A stretch of DNA of 64,000 bases from contig OW799234.1 in NCBI GenBank assembly GCA_941918925.1, forward strand, positions 122,195,895 through 122,259,894, given 5' to 3'. The position numbers and the translations under genes are program-made. Shown here in pieces: positions 24,261 to 36,007 of this stretch (position 1 is its first letter; the number at the start of each line of letters is the position of its first letter). The stretch comes from Phyto melanocephala (taxonomy: Eukaryota; Arthropoda; Insecta; Diptera; Rhinophoridae). Under the pieces are notes generated by a model, which was not told the origin of the DNA, did no database searches, and saw nothing but the letters and a program-made list of their open reading frames with translations.

Positions 24261-24975
24261 CTAGCCGCCCGGTACGTGCTTCGCTACGTATAGACTGAAA
24301 TAATAAAGAATTTAATTGGAACATCAAGTTCATTTAGTAAAAAAAAAAAAATTTTTTAATTGCTAGCTATTTTCAAACTTAATCTAAAACATTTGGATAA
24401 ACAATATTTTTTGTTCGTTTAAATATTTTCGTTCCGTTGTTTTACAGATAACTGAAATTGAGAAAAAGTACCAAAATTATTTTTTTACCCATTTTATCAA
24501 CTTGGAACATCAATTTTCAAAAAAGTGCCATTGGCCTTTTAGGATCTTTTTGCATTTTTGTGATACATGAATTAGGTCCGAAGATACAATATTAGCGATT
24601 TTACCCGTTTTTTAGCCCTTTTCCCCCTAAATTCCAAACTTTCGAAAAAGTACAAAAATTCATTATACATTGTTTTAAGGAGAGTAAAACAACGTTTTTG
24701 CTTTTCTCCTATTGCTATCCCTCTCAAAGATAAATGCTGTTCAAAAAAGTAACAAAATTCAGTTTTTACCCGTTTTATCCTCTTAAAACTCATAACTTCC
24801 AAAAAGTACCAGACATCCAATTATTTTTAGCAGGCTCTTTGGTCCTTTCTGAATTTTTGCAATATCTTTGTTAAGCCCGGAGAAACTGAGTTACCGATTT
24901 TACCCTTTTTTACCCGTAAACCGCTCGACGAGAAAAGTGTCATTGATTGTTACATACGTATACATATATAGATTA
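24261..24975 (+). repeat. CTAG..TATATAGATTA interspersed repeat, copy 1
   Basis: Starts CTAGCCGCCCGGTACGTGCT and ends CATATATAGATTA. Shares about 330 bp (24645-24950) with 29520-29920, including AAGCCCGGAGAAACTGAGTT and CCCGTAAACCGCTCGACG. Class not recognised. Confidence 0.75.
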
Positions 24976-25182
24976 GAAAAATAAAATAATAAAAAAGGAA
25001 AAAACCTATTCGTTGGGTTTATCAGAAAGTTTTTATTATTGTTTTGTTAAATAAATTTTGTAACAGTTTTAAACTTTTTCATACATTTTTTGGTTTAAAG
25101 ATCTACTGATGATCTGGCATACCCACCAGTGAAATGCATACTTATATACCTGCTTAAACCCAACAACCAGTAAAAGCTTTAT

Positions 25183-25953
25183 TATACCCTTCACACAGTG
25201 AAAAAGGGTATATATAGGTTTGTCATTCCGTGTGAAATTTCTACAATTTTCATTTCCGACCCCATAAAGTATATATTTTCTGAAAGCTTATGAATAGAGG
25301 AGTCGATTAAGCCCTGACCGTCTGTCCGTCTGACCGTCTGTCCGTGTGTATGTTGAAATCAACTTTTTGAAGCCCCCCGACATAGGTTGGACCCGGGTAA
25401 GGTATTAAAATATCAGAAATATTCGGGAGTAGATCGGTATTGAAAATCAGAAACATCGGTACATAAACAACTGAGATATGAGCAAAAACCCACGACCACC
25501 TCGATTTTCTTTTCATAAAAACAACATTACAACAACAACATACATACATACAAACGTGTATACTGGTTAGAGAAAACGTGGCATCGAATCCCAGCTGAGG
25601 CAAAAAAATTTTTTTTTAAATTTTTTTAAAATTTTTTTTTTAATTTTTTTTTTATTTTTTTTTTATTTTTTATTTAATATATTATATATATTTTTATTAT
25701 TATTTTTTTTTATTTTTTTTTTTTTTAATTTTTTTTTTATTTTTTTTTGTTTTATATATATTATATATGTATATAATAATTTTTTTTTTTTAATTTTTTT
25801 TTAAAATTTTTTTTTTTTTAAATTTTTTTTTTATTTTTTATTTTTTTTTTGTTTTTTTTTAACATACATACGTGAATTTACTGTTATTGCATGACTACAC
25901 GTTGTGAAGGGTATATAAGATTCGGCACGGCCGAATATAGCGCTTTTACTTGT
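25183..25953 (-). repeat. Dispersed repeat P1, copy 2
   Basis: All landmarks of copy 1 in reverse: terminal hairpin at 25183..25212, the CGTCTGTCCGTCTGACCGTC block, the AGCTGAG boundary near 25595, a T-rich tract of some 260 bp, and the perfect palindrome TTCGGCACGGCCGAA at 25921..25935. Confidence 0.87.
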
Positions 25954-27643
25954 TTTTCTCTGTTTTGTGTTTGCTAAAAAAACAAACTAGTTTAACAGCT
26001 GCAGTCAGTTTATTTAAGAAAAATTGGTACCACAGGTGATGCCTGTTTATGAATAAAACAATTAGCTGATTGGATACATCCATCTTATTAATCTATACTG
26101 CTGAATACTTTGACATATTTCAAAACTATTTACTTTAAATAAAATAACGAAGTAACCATCATAGCAAAATGCTAATACAGCAAACGATCTTTAAAAAATA
26201 TTTTTAAAAACTTGAAACTGCTTTTATTAAACTACTCAACCTGGATTCAATTCAATGCGACTCATAGTCATTTGTAAGAAATCATGTTTTCCCTATAACA
26301 AGTGGTGAATTCACAAGTTGTTCTAAGTATGGTATTGTCATAGTGTCAAAATTTTTCAAAGTTTTAAAAATTTTATTATGAATAATACAATACCTTTTGT
26401 TTATAAGTTATAACATTATGACAATACGACACTTAGAGTTTCTTGTGAATACTGCAATTGTTTTTTACATAATCTACACTGTTTGTAATTTTTTTTTTTT
26501 TTTGCAAAAAAAATACAAAAATTTTTGCACTTATAATAATAAAAAAAGGGCACCGTGCCTTAACTCCATGTGAAAATCATTGTCAATCTACAAAAACAAA
26601 CACTAATTTATGTGTGTAGCACATTTTTTCAATCTTTAAAAAGATAAATATGCCATTGCAATTTGTTGCATTTTTTTTATTTTAAAACTTTCTACTTTTA
26701 AAAATTAAAAAGCCTATTCCAAATAAAATCTAAGTCAAGTAGGTAATAATAAGCTAACGTCATATTAAGCAACAATGTTTCACTTATTTAAAAAAATAAT
26801 TCAAAATAATAATAATAATAATGTATTGCATACAAAGACAGAAAAATTTTTCTTACCCGGGAACATTACCTTTATCACAGTATAGCATCATCTATGGGTG
26901 AACTGTAAATTTCTACAGATAATACTTTAAAAGATTAACGCCTCCTCTATCGTCATTTTAAGTCAGATGAGTTGTTTAAGATTTGATACTTGTCACCATT
27001 TATTTTACAAAAGACCCATTCTGCAATCTTGCTATCAGAGGTGTATTATTTACAACAATAAGAGCATAAACGTAAAAGATAAATTAAGACTAAAAGGCAG
27101 TGAAGACCTTGTACTTAGCAAAATTAAATATTTACTTTAAAAATACACAACACACTCTTACTCACTCACTCTGAAGGACCACATTTGTTAACAGATTTAG
27201 TGAAGACACAAACCTCTTTTTTCAACAAAACGCAAAAAATCATTAAAACTAATTTTATTTGTTACATAAAAAAACTTGCCGTAAAAACCGAACAAATTTA
27301 CACAATAATTAAAAAAAAATACTAATTTTAAATTAAGAAAATTAATATTTAATGTAAAATACAAAAATATGGTTTACAAAACAGTTGTGAGAGAAAACGT
27401 GTATGGATGTATTTAATAGAATAAATGTATATTTTATTGAAATATAATAGAAAAATATAAACAAAACCAACAAGATGTGGTTTTCAATGCATTCAAAAAA
27501 AAAGTTGTAAAACTAAGTAAGGGACAAAGATGTTTTAAATCAAAAAAAAAAAATTAAAATTTAATTTTTATAACTGTAATTGATTTGTTTACACTGTATG
27601 GTTTTTTTCGATATTTAAAATACTGTACTTTTTATAATTTTAT
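25954..27643. other. No gene recognised
   Basis: AT-rich intergenic DNA with no clear repeat or coding content. Confidence 0.5.
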
Positions 27644-28134
27644 AGAGTTTTCACACCTGGTTTTAACATTAAAACTATTAACAGCTTAATATGTGTTCAC
27701 ACTACAAGTTTAATAAAATTAGGTTTTAGCTCACAGTTTGACTAATTAATTTATTGAAAATAAGATAAATTTCTCGTAGATGAGAGTGTTTTTGGTGCAG
27801 TACTCTTTAATATTTTTGTTTTAATTAACAATTTGTGAGGTAAATTTTTCTTGATGTTATTGCTTGCACCCATTGTTGTTTTTTTTTTTTCAATTTAAAT
27901 TATTTTACTTGTTTAAAAATTTTTTTATTGAGTGCCATTTAGTATTATCAACTACTTTTAATTTCTTGAACTTGGCAGCACTGAATAAAGTACACCGAAA
28001 ACAAGGTTATATTTCATTAAGTTAATGAAAAAATGTTTTATGAAAGTTTTAACGAAATTATTTTATGCCCTAAAACAAGGTTTTAATGAAGGTCTTAAAC
28101 CCAAATTTTGTATTAAAACTTTAAGTGTGAAAAC
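27644..28134. repeat. Possible MITE with diverged inverted ends
   Basis: AGAGTTTTCACAC at the left and AGTGTTTTCACACTT on the other strand at the right frame about 490 bp. The pairing then continues loosely as TTTTAA-rich sequence. No clean target duplication. Confidence 0.35.
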
Positions 28135-28245
28135 ACTGTTAATTAGTTTTTTATAAAAATTTTAAACAACTTTAAAGGTATTCACGCTATTTTGCAGATA
28201 CTTAAAAATGTATTGTATCTAGCCGCCCGGTACGTAATTCGCTAC

Positions 28246-29503
28246 TAAGGTTTGGGATTTCCCGGTCTTTTTACTTTCCCGGGAAACGGGAATTAAAAAA
28301 TCGTCTTCCCGGGATTCCCGAAAATAATATTTCTTTTAAAATAAATAATGTTTGTTAACTTTAACATCACGATTTGGTTAATAACTCATTGTTTTAGTAG
28401 TAGTTTATTTTCTATTAGAGTCCTTATTGTGTCAGCATTACATCTTCCGGAAATATAAACTTAACCCAAATTATAAAAATAATTATTGCCATGTAAACAG
28501 ATACTTTTTTTGGGCAGCACTACTCCACTCGTCTAATACAAGAGCAAACCACAAATTGTCACAAATTTGACTCGATATTGTTTTCACCATCGTATTTTTA
28601 ACGGCGTTGTAATATTTTATTACAAATTTTTTAACATCATAACATTTTTAACTTTGTGTAATTGTTCGAATAGATATTCCATCGACTGCTGCCAATTTTG
28701 AAACAATTTCTGGTAATGTTTGGGTGTCTAAAAAACTTTTAATGGTGGAATTATTTTTTTCCTTGGTGCAGGTGTTGAAGAATCGTTTTCAAATTTTATT
28801 TTATGAACCAAAAGAAGGTGCCGTATGAGACCACTAGTACTACCGCCCTTGGACATTAACCTTTTCGGGAAAATATTACATTGTGCTGCGTTGTCTACTT
28901 TTTGAAAATAGTTCCAGACTTCAGACATTTTGCTTTTCAACAAAGTGAATTTTATAAAAAAGTATTATTAGAAAAATTCAATCATAAATAAAAAAAATTA
29001 TACTTACAAATTCTGTGACCACTTTTAAAAACAATTTGTAGATACGATTATATTTATAAAAATGAACCACGGAAACTACTGCTGGATTTACGGTTGTTAT
29101 AAAAAACATTTTTATACTAGAAAACATTTAATTATGTATGTATGTATATAATTAATTCACTTGAAATTTATAAGCACTTATTAAAAATAATTCCAGAAAG
29201 TCGTTAACTTTGGCGTGAAATATTTTTGACCGACGATGTTTGTTTTTCTTTTCCATACCAGTATTTGAGAAAAGTTGTAAATACTTAACAATTAAAAAAC
29301 GCTAACAAATTAAAAACCTTACTTTTTATTCAAATATTCTTTAAATTTACCAAAACAGATAAGAAATTAAAAATAAAATTAAATATGTAAATTGCCTAAT
29401 ATACTACATATTTTTTATTTCCCGTTTTCCCGGAAATAAGAGCAAAATTTTTCCGGGAATATTAAGTGGTTCCCGCCCGGGAATTCCCGGTTCCCAAACC
29501 CTA
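28246..29503 (-). mobile_element. hAT element with exact 8-bp target duplication
   Basis: Flanked by TTCGCTAC on both sides (28238..28245, 29504..29511). Inverted ends TAAGGTTTGGGA and TAGGGTTTGGGA, followed on both sides by CCCGGGAA-type motifs. The - strand ORF at 28943..28728 encodes SEVWNYFQKVDNAAQCNIF followed by GGSTSGLIRHLLLVHK, a BED zinc finger in which the second Cys is replaced by Phe. No hATC dimerisation domain remains. Inserted inside an older CTAG repeat. Confidence 0.9.
28728..28943 (-). pseudogene. hAT transposase BED-finger remnant
   Basis: 71 residues. The BED signature W..F.....AQCNIF, then LIRHLLLVHK, is clear, but the CxxC pair is broken (C-N-I-F). It starts 560 bp inside the right end of the element and lacks all downstream transposase. 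Confidence 0.75.
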
Positions 29504-30859
29504 TTCGCTACGTATCAAGAATTTATTATAGATTGTTTTAAGGAGAGTAAAACTACGTTTTTACTTTTTTCCTATTGCTCTCTCTCTCAATGATAAATGC
29601 TGTTCAAAAAAGTACCAAAATTCAGTTTTTACCCATTTTGTTTCCTTAAAACTCAAAATTTCCAAAACGTAGCAGAAACCTATTCAATTATTTTTAACGG
29701 CCTTTTTGGTCCTTTCTAAACTTTTGTGATATATTTATTAAGCCCGGAGATACTGAGTTACCGATTTTACCCTTTTTTACCCGTAAACCGCTCGACGGAT
29801 TTTGTGCAAACTTCACATAAACCATCTACTAAATAGACCGAACAAAGTCTAAACATTTGGTTCTGATAGGTGAGCCCGTTGTTGAGTTATCAAATTAAAA
29901 CGAAAAGTGGCATTGATATTATATTTATATAGATTAATTTAAAGATCTTTTGTTATCTTTCATTTTCCTTTTAATATTTGTGCTTTTAAGCTCGTAATGT
30001 GTTTTGATCTAAATAAAAAAACTATTATTTTATCCGACCTTTCACTGGTATTTTTCAGCATCTTTAGGGGCATTTTTTATTGAACCTGGCGACGATGTAA
30101 GTTTTTTAAATTCAAAATAGTTTACCTTTATTCCAGTTGTCGTCCTTGTTGATGATTTAAAGGCAACATCCAATTGTCGTTTGTGTTAGATATAAGAGAT
30201 TTATTTTTTGCTTAACACAAATTAACGTTAATTAGGCAGCGTCAGCAATAGTGTGTAAAAGAATACGAAATTTATGTAATTTGGTGTCAAAGTGATGTCA
30301 TTGTAGAAACCAAATGCCTCAAAAACGTCAACGAAGTTAATGTTACAAAATTTTTTTACTTTATGCTGAATTTTTCCATTTGTGTTGGAAAAAACGATTT
30401 CTTAAACATTACGTTGCATTGCGGACGAACATGATGAAATTTGAATTTCTCTCCATTTTTACGTATCAGCAGTGCTGTCAACAATATTTTTAAAGTAACT
30501 TTTTTATTGTGCTTTTTAATTTTAAATATCATTTATGTAGTTTGAAGCATGGTATAATTACATGAGGTGATAGCGTAAAGGAGAGCGATTTTCGGCTCTA
30601 TTTTTTTTATGTATGAAGTTTGACAATTTCCGGAGTTGAAATCATTCTTTTAATACATATGTAGATTGACATACTCCAGAACACAAAAAAATTGTCAGCT
30701 GGGCTGGCACCGCCACCTTGTATAAGTGTACCCTGGTTTGAAGAGTTTGTTATGTCGAAAAGTAATTTCTATAGTAAAAAGCTAAAATATTAATTTTTTT
30801 AGAAATTCGTTTTAAAAATACAATCTGTTTTGAAGTTATGGAAATAATTTCCAAAAGGT

Positions 30860-31040
30860 TTTCAAACATCGTAAAGTAGAAATTGATGTTTTTGTAGCAG
30901 TTGGTGGCGTTTTGCTAAAAACCACATGTCGTTATTATCCATGCCGTCCAGTTGAGGCCACAAAAGCTTCGTAAACATGTAACGAAAGTCGTTCACAGTC
31001 ATTGCAATTTCGGCCTAATTTAAAATCTTTTGTGGGTGCA
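30860..31040 (-). mobile_element. Short DD41D mariner fragment
   Basis: The - strand reads AMTVNDFRYMFTKLLWPQLD then GMDNNDMWF, the segment just before the second catalytic Asp, which is then lost by a frameshift. The sequence on either side could not be aligned. Confidence 0.55.
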
Positions 31041-32109
31041 TTTGTTTCTCATTTATTGCATGAGGATTTTCCGTGCTTAAAATTCGAAATTTTTATGTAT
31101 TCACTAAGCAATTCGTATCGAAATACGCTGCATAAGATAAGAGAACTTTTTTCAAAAAATTGGTTGATGGACTTACCGGCGCTTTCGATATTTTGCTGCT
31201 TTGAACTTTATCGACTAAAAGTCCTTAGAAGTTTACGAGCGGTCTCAACATAACTTTCTAGATTTTTGTAATAAGTTTTCACAATCCGAATAAACAGCTG
31301 CCAAATTTCAGAGAGAAAAAAATAACTAATTTAAAAAAGTATATTCTTACTGAGACACCTTTTAATAAGCTCAATACTACAAAGAACTCAACAGGTTAAA
31401 TACTTTTGAATACTTTTATGAGTCCTTAAGAATAAACAAGTTTTTCTAAGCCTAGAAAAAGCAAGAAGTGTGAAAAAAGATTCAGTTATAATCTTGTAAG
31501 TTCAAATAACCTGTGAGGACAAGAGGTCTCAAGAATTAAGTAAGCCTTGACCAATTATAAAAATAATAAAAGGGTTTAATGGTAATATTTTTGAAAACAC
31601 ATTTTGTCTTTTAAATTTTAATATGTCCCTATTATTTCTTCCGGATATTTTTTTCACAGATTTTGTTTATTTTCCGAAGGAAAGCAAGATTCAAATTTTT
31701 TTTATAATTTCTTTTGCAGACAAATTGAATATCTTGAAGCTAGAGTTCATACTTTGTCTTATTTACATATGTAAATACAAATTTAAAAGAAATTGAAATT
31801 TAAGTGTGTCCTATCATTTCTTCTAACACCGTATATGTGACGTTATACGTCTATTTCAAGTTGATCACGTGAATGCCTTTATTGTATTTTAGACATGATT
31901 ATAATCGGTGGCTTTTTAAACAGCAATCAACTGGAAGCTATAGTTAAAAACATTTCAAAAAGAAAAAATTATTTAAATGCAATTTATAAAATCTCTATGA
32001 AAAAAAGAGTCAATAAGAAACCTAATCAATGACTTTCAAATTGACTCTATTTTGATCGCTCTACGTTAGGAATCATTATAAAACTCACCTTAATAAATTA
32101 AAAACATTT
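31041..32109. other. No gene recognised
   Basis: Includes an 83-codon + ORF at 31002..31253 with no recognisable motif. Its left edge overlaps the mariner fragment, so it is probably a shadow. Confidence 0.45.
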
Positions 32110-32940
32110 GAAATATATGAGTGAAGAGAGAGAGAATTTTTTTTTTATTTGTGGACTTTGACAGCTGAAGTTTAAATTGAGTAAAGGTAAAGATAATCAG
32201 TTGACGAATCAAGACCACCTGATAAATACATTTGCCTTGTAAGAGGTGTATAATTTGAGTTGCCATATAAAATCTATTCTATACCCTTCATAAGCCTGTA
32301 ATAAGTTTTTATGAATAAGGCAGTTTGTTAGTAGTGTCATGTTATAATTTTATTATTATTTTATTAAAATTGTACAATTGAAGGCAACCTGAAAGGGGCG
32401 CATAACGATAAAACTAGTATTTAAGTAAACAAATTGGTAATATTTATTAGAAACATTTAAGGCTCAAAATAAACACATTTAAAGAAATTATTAAAATATT
32501 TTTTTATAAGTACCAAACATCAAACGAACTCAAGTTAAAAACACATTTAATTGTTCAAATTTATATTGTATTTTTAAAATAACGCAATCGAAACTTATTT
32601 ATGTATTATACTAAGTATTTACTAATGAAATAAACAACAAAATATTATGTCTACACTCTTAATTAAAAAAGAGCAATTTGTTACACATATAAAAACAAGA
32701 ATTTTATAAATTTTTTAACAAAAAGACTATAGCAAAATGTAAGCTTTAACTCAAGGCATATTTATTCATCGGAGAATTTTTTTGTTTATGTTTTTTATAT
32801 TAGAAGTTTGACATTTGAAATAAATAAGAGAAGAGAGAAAGTGGTTTTTTATCTGTGCACATTGACAGCTGACAAGTGCAAAAAAAATAAATAACCAGCT
32901 GACGAACAACAAATAAATATGCCTTGGTTTTATGTACACA
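32110..32940. repeat. Diverged direct duplication of a ~130-bp segment
   Basis: 32110-32240 and 32812-32935 share ACATTTGAAATA, a GAAGAGAGA run, TTGACAGCTGA, CAGTTGACGAA / CAGCTGACGAA and TTTGCCTTG / ATGCCTTGG in order, about 700 bp apart. Probably two relics of one repeat. Confidence 0.5.
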
Positions 32941-33647
32941 TATAAATTAATGTTTATTTAAATGTCAAAGTTAAGCTTTAAGTTAATTAAGTGTTCTTTA
33001 TGATAAAAAAACTACCTTTAACTACAATACCCTTAAACTATGTGACATGTTTTAAAGTGTTGCTAAATAAAAAAAAAATCTCAAAATTAATTTCCTGTGA
33101 ACAACTTAATTTCTTAAGTTATAACTTAACTTTTTTGGAAATATCAAGAAAAACAAAACTATTTCAAATTCAGGCTTTCTTTTTTATAACTACATAAAAT
33201 ACTTAAAAACTTTTGTAAATTATTTGTTTTTTATCTACAACAATTTTATAAAATTTAATCTATTTTCTCCTATACATATATATTTTATATTCAATATTAA
33301 GTTTAAAATGTTATTTGTTTATAAATTAATAATGTATAATGTATAACTGTATTAGTTTCTTATTAAATGTTTATATATAATTGTTAGTAATTTGTCAAAA
33401 GAATTATAAGATCAAACAAAAATAACTGTTAAAAGAAATTGATGGTAATTTTTAACAAAAAAGAAAAATTACTACAACTTTTAATTGAACAAAACAAACA
33501 AAAACAAAATACAACTACAAAATTCATACAGAAATATAAGATGAAATTTTTAATTTTTAAAATAAGAAAAAAAAAAAGAAAGATCAACCAAATATATTTT
33601 CAATGTTATTAGAAAAGAAATGTTGTTGCATTTATTATTTAAAACTT

Positions 33648-33808
33648 ACTGCCTGTTCAACGATGTCGAAAGAAAACACAAGCGAACTTTCATTCGTACA
33701 AATACGTTGAAAACAAAAACAAATTTTTAGTTTTTGTTGTTGTTCTCAATATATTTGTACGAATGAAAGTTCGCTTGTGTTTTCTTTCGACATCGTTGAA
33801 CAGGCAGT
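33648..33808. repeat. Long hairpin: 57-bp perfect arms, short loop
   Basis: Arm 1 starts ACTGCCTGTTCAACGATGTC at 33648. Its exact complement ends at 33808. The first 57 bp pair perfectly; the inner ~20 bp pair imperfectly around a loop near TTTTTA. The two short ORFs on opposite strands here are consequences of the palindrome. No terminal duplication seen. Confidence 0.85.
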
Positions 33809-34020
33809 TAATCATTTTTAAGGAAATTATATACATACAACTAGTTGCCAACAATAATCTGGAATTAAGAAAACAATTATCCGCCATTTTATTTGGGTTG
33901 CCATCTCGGATTTTAAATTTTACACAGATAAATGTATTGTTTATTTGGAAGGAATAACATTTTTTAGATATTGTGAGTGTATTGTGAGTGTTTCCATTTT
34001 TTTATTCATTGGAATTCTTG

Positions 34021-34400
34021 CTTTATAAAGGGTGGTTAAATTTTAAGGATCGATGTTGAATGTGAACCACACCTAAATGTTAAGTTTTCTTTCTGCATTT
34101 CATTTGACATTTCTCAATTTGAATCATGGAAAGATGCACAATCAAACAACGCGTTATAGTTGTTCAAGCTTATTATGAAAATGGGCGTTCAAATCAAAAT
34201 GCATTTCGTGCACTTCGTGATTATTTTGGTCAACATAATCGTTCAAATTCGTTAACAATCGGGAGAATTGTGAAAAATATTTAAATTTCAGCAAAACAGG
34301 TCTGTATATAATTGCTGTTTTTCGCGATATTGTGGCAAAAGAGTAGTTAACCTTGACTCATCATCGTGCCCAACAATTAACATCGGATGGAGGTGTGCTG
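34021..34400 (+). mobile_element. DD41D mariner relic, N-terminal part only
   Basis: A terminal-repeat-like start (AAAGGGTGGTTAAATTTTAA at 34027) precedes MERCTIKQRVIVVQAYYENG (ATG 34126), the typical first helix-turn-helix of this transposase group, through LTIGRIVKNI and a stop. After a deletion, AVFRDIVAKE and HHRAQQL follow. The rest is lost. Confidence 0.72.
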
Positions 34401-34569
34401 CCGAGGTCGCGACGGCCATTTGGCCGATATTTTCTTCCATACATAAGTGAACCATACCAATATTATTATAATAGCGTCTCACCTAAATTTTCAATGACAT
34501 TGACTAGAAGGATATATGTAGCACATTTCATCATCCTACCTCTAATTTTGTCGGTTTTATGAGCTTTTT

Positions 34570-35342
34570 ATTTTCATTAACAGTAGATTACGTAAAAAGA
34601 GGGCGTTATGGTAGGCGTGTCGAAATAATTTCTGCCAATAAACTCAACTCAGATATTCTGTATAAAGTCCTCTATTCTTCCAAAATCTCTATTCATAGAG
34701 AAACTATATGAATTTGAAATAAGGCTATTTATGGGAGGTGGGCGTAAAAGTGGGCTTATTACATTTAATTTCCGTTAATACAAAGCCTTAAACCAAAAAG
34801 CTATGCTTGCAAAATTTCAGAATCATACATCTAATTTTGTCACGTTTTAAATTTTAAATATACCAAAATCTACACTGTGCGGTATAAGTTTTCGTACATT
34901 TTGAGCTATAACTCCTTTCTTAATGCATAGACTTAAGCAATTTTCAGGGAAAATATTGATTTTACTCAGGAAATATATCTTCAAAGTTTTATTGCTCTAC
35001 GTTAATGCGTTTTGACACAATTACATTTTATTCGATGTTGAAAGGAATTGTTTTTTTTTACCTTCTCTTGCATTACGACCTATAACTCTCTGCCTAATAT
35101 TCCGATTTAGCCCAATACCAAACAAACCTTGTGTACAAGAAATATTCTGGCGAAATTTGACTCCCCTAGCTTTATCTTTCCGACCTCCATTTTGCTTTCA
35201 ACAGACGGCAGGACGTAGCTAGATCGTCATAAAATTAAACCCCGATTCAGAAAATATATTCTATATGGAGGAATGGATATTTCGATGTATTACAAACGGA
35301 GTGACCAAATGAACCATTTTTTTGGTGGCGGGTATAAAGAGA
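34570..35342 (+). repeat. Dispersed repeat F2
   Basis: Carries the F2 landmarks CCTATAACTCTCTGCCTAAT, CTTTCAACAGACGG, TAGATCGTCATAAAATTAAA, GGATATTTCGATGTATTACA and the end GGTGGCGGGTATAAAGAG. It shares the general AGACGG..TATACTTTATGGGG-type layout with P1 but not its sequence. Confidence 0.65.
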
Positions 35343-35344
35343 AA

Positions 35345-35678
35345 AATCATAATTGTGAATCTGATAAATAAATTCAAAATAAAATATTTCATATTTTAAA
35401 AAAAAAATACTTTATAAGTAATATATTTTTTATTATTTCATTACTATTTAATATCTAACAATAGTGTATCCTTAAATTCACATTTTTCTAAAATATCAAA
35501 ATGATAGTTACATATGGTATACATACTTATATACAATACATTGGGACAAACATATAAAAATAAAAAAACAACAAACGTATTAAGCATATTTAACTGCACC
35601 AAAGACAATTAAAAGGCATAATATTAAAACGAATGTTTAGGAAAAACACGACAATATATTAAATTAATATTACAATAA
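35345..35678 (-). other. Probable Gmap 3' UTR
   Basis: AT-rich non-coding sequence directly after the stop. On the - strand an AATAAA-type hexamer (TTTATT on +, near 35428) lies about 250 nt from the stop. The stretch ends against a dispersed-repeat copy at 35342. Confidence 0.4.
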
Positions 35679-36007
35679 TCAAGAGTCACTTAAAATATCT
35701 TTCAAAATAGAACTGGAATTACGTGATGGAGAAAAATCGTCCAACACAGTAGAATTTAGCAGCAACGGTTGAATGAATACTGGAGTAGGACACGATGATG
35801 ATGAGCCGCCCACTGGCCCCGCTAGGGGATTTATAACATTAGATGAACGTCTGGAGGCAGTTGAGGCTACAGAATCAGCTGTTGTCGTTGTAGGTGTATG
35901 GGTTATATTTAATAAATTCGGCATTTGAGATGCTTGCGGTGTAGGCTGCGATTCTTGCTCAAGAAATTTCACAAATGCTTGTACTAAGTTGTCTTTCGAA
36001 TCAGAGC
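35679..36007 (-). CDS. Gmap: Gmap last coding exon
   Basis: Acceptor TTACAG, stop TGA at 35681..35679. Encodes GSDSKDNLVQAFVKFLEQES, a Ser/Thr-rich segment, then INPLAGPVGG and the terminal SSILKDILSDS. These short islands match in order the tail motifs I recall for vertebrate GMAP-210. Confidence 0.9.

Larger units (their letters stand above)
28219..29941 (+). repeat. CTAG..TATATAGATTA repeat, copy 2, split by a hAT insertion
   Basis: CTAGCCGCCCGGTACGTAAT at 28219 runs to the hAT site and resumes at 29504 with TTCGCTACGTATC, ending TTATATAGATTA. Removing the hAT element and one duplication restores the colinear order of copy 1, though the part that copy 1 holds at 24300-24640 is absent here. 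Confidence 0.75.

Noticed and set aside
30991..31253. 83-codon ORF as a small gene
   Set aside because: It overlaps antisense to a recognisable mariner fragment and shows no motif.
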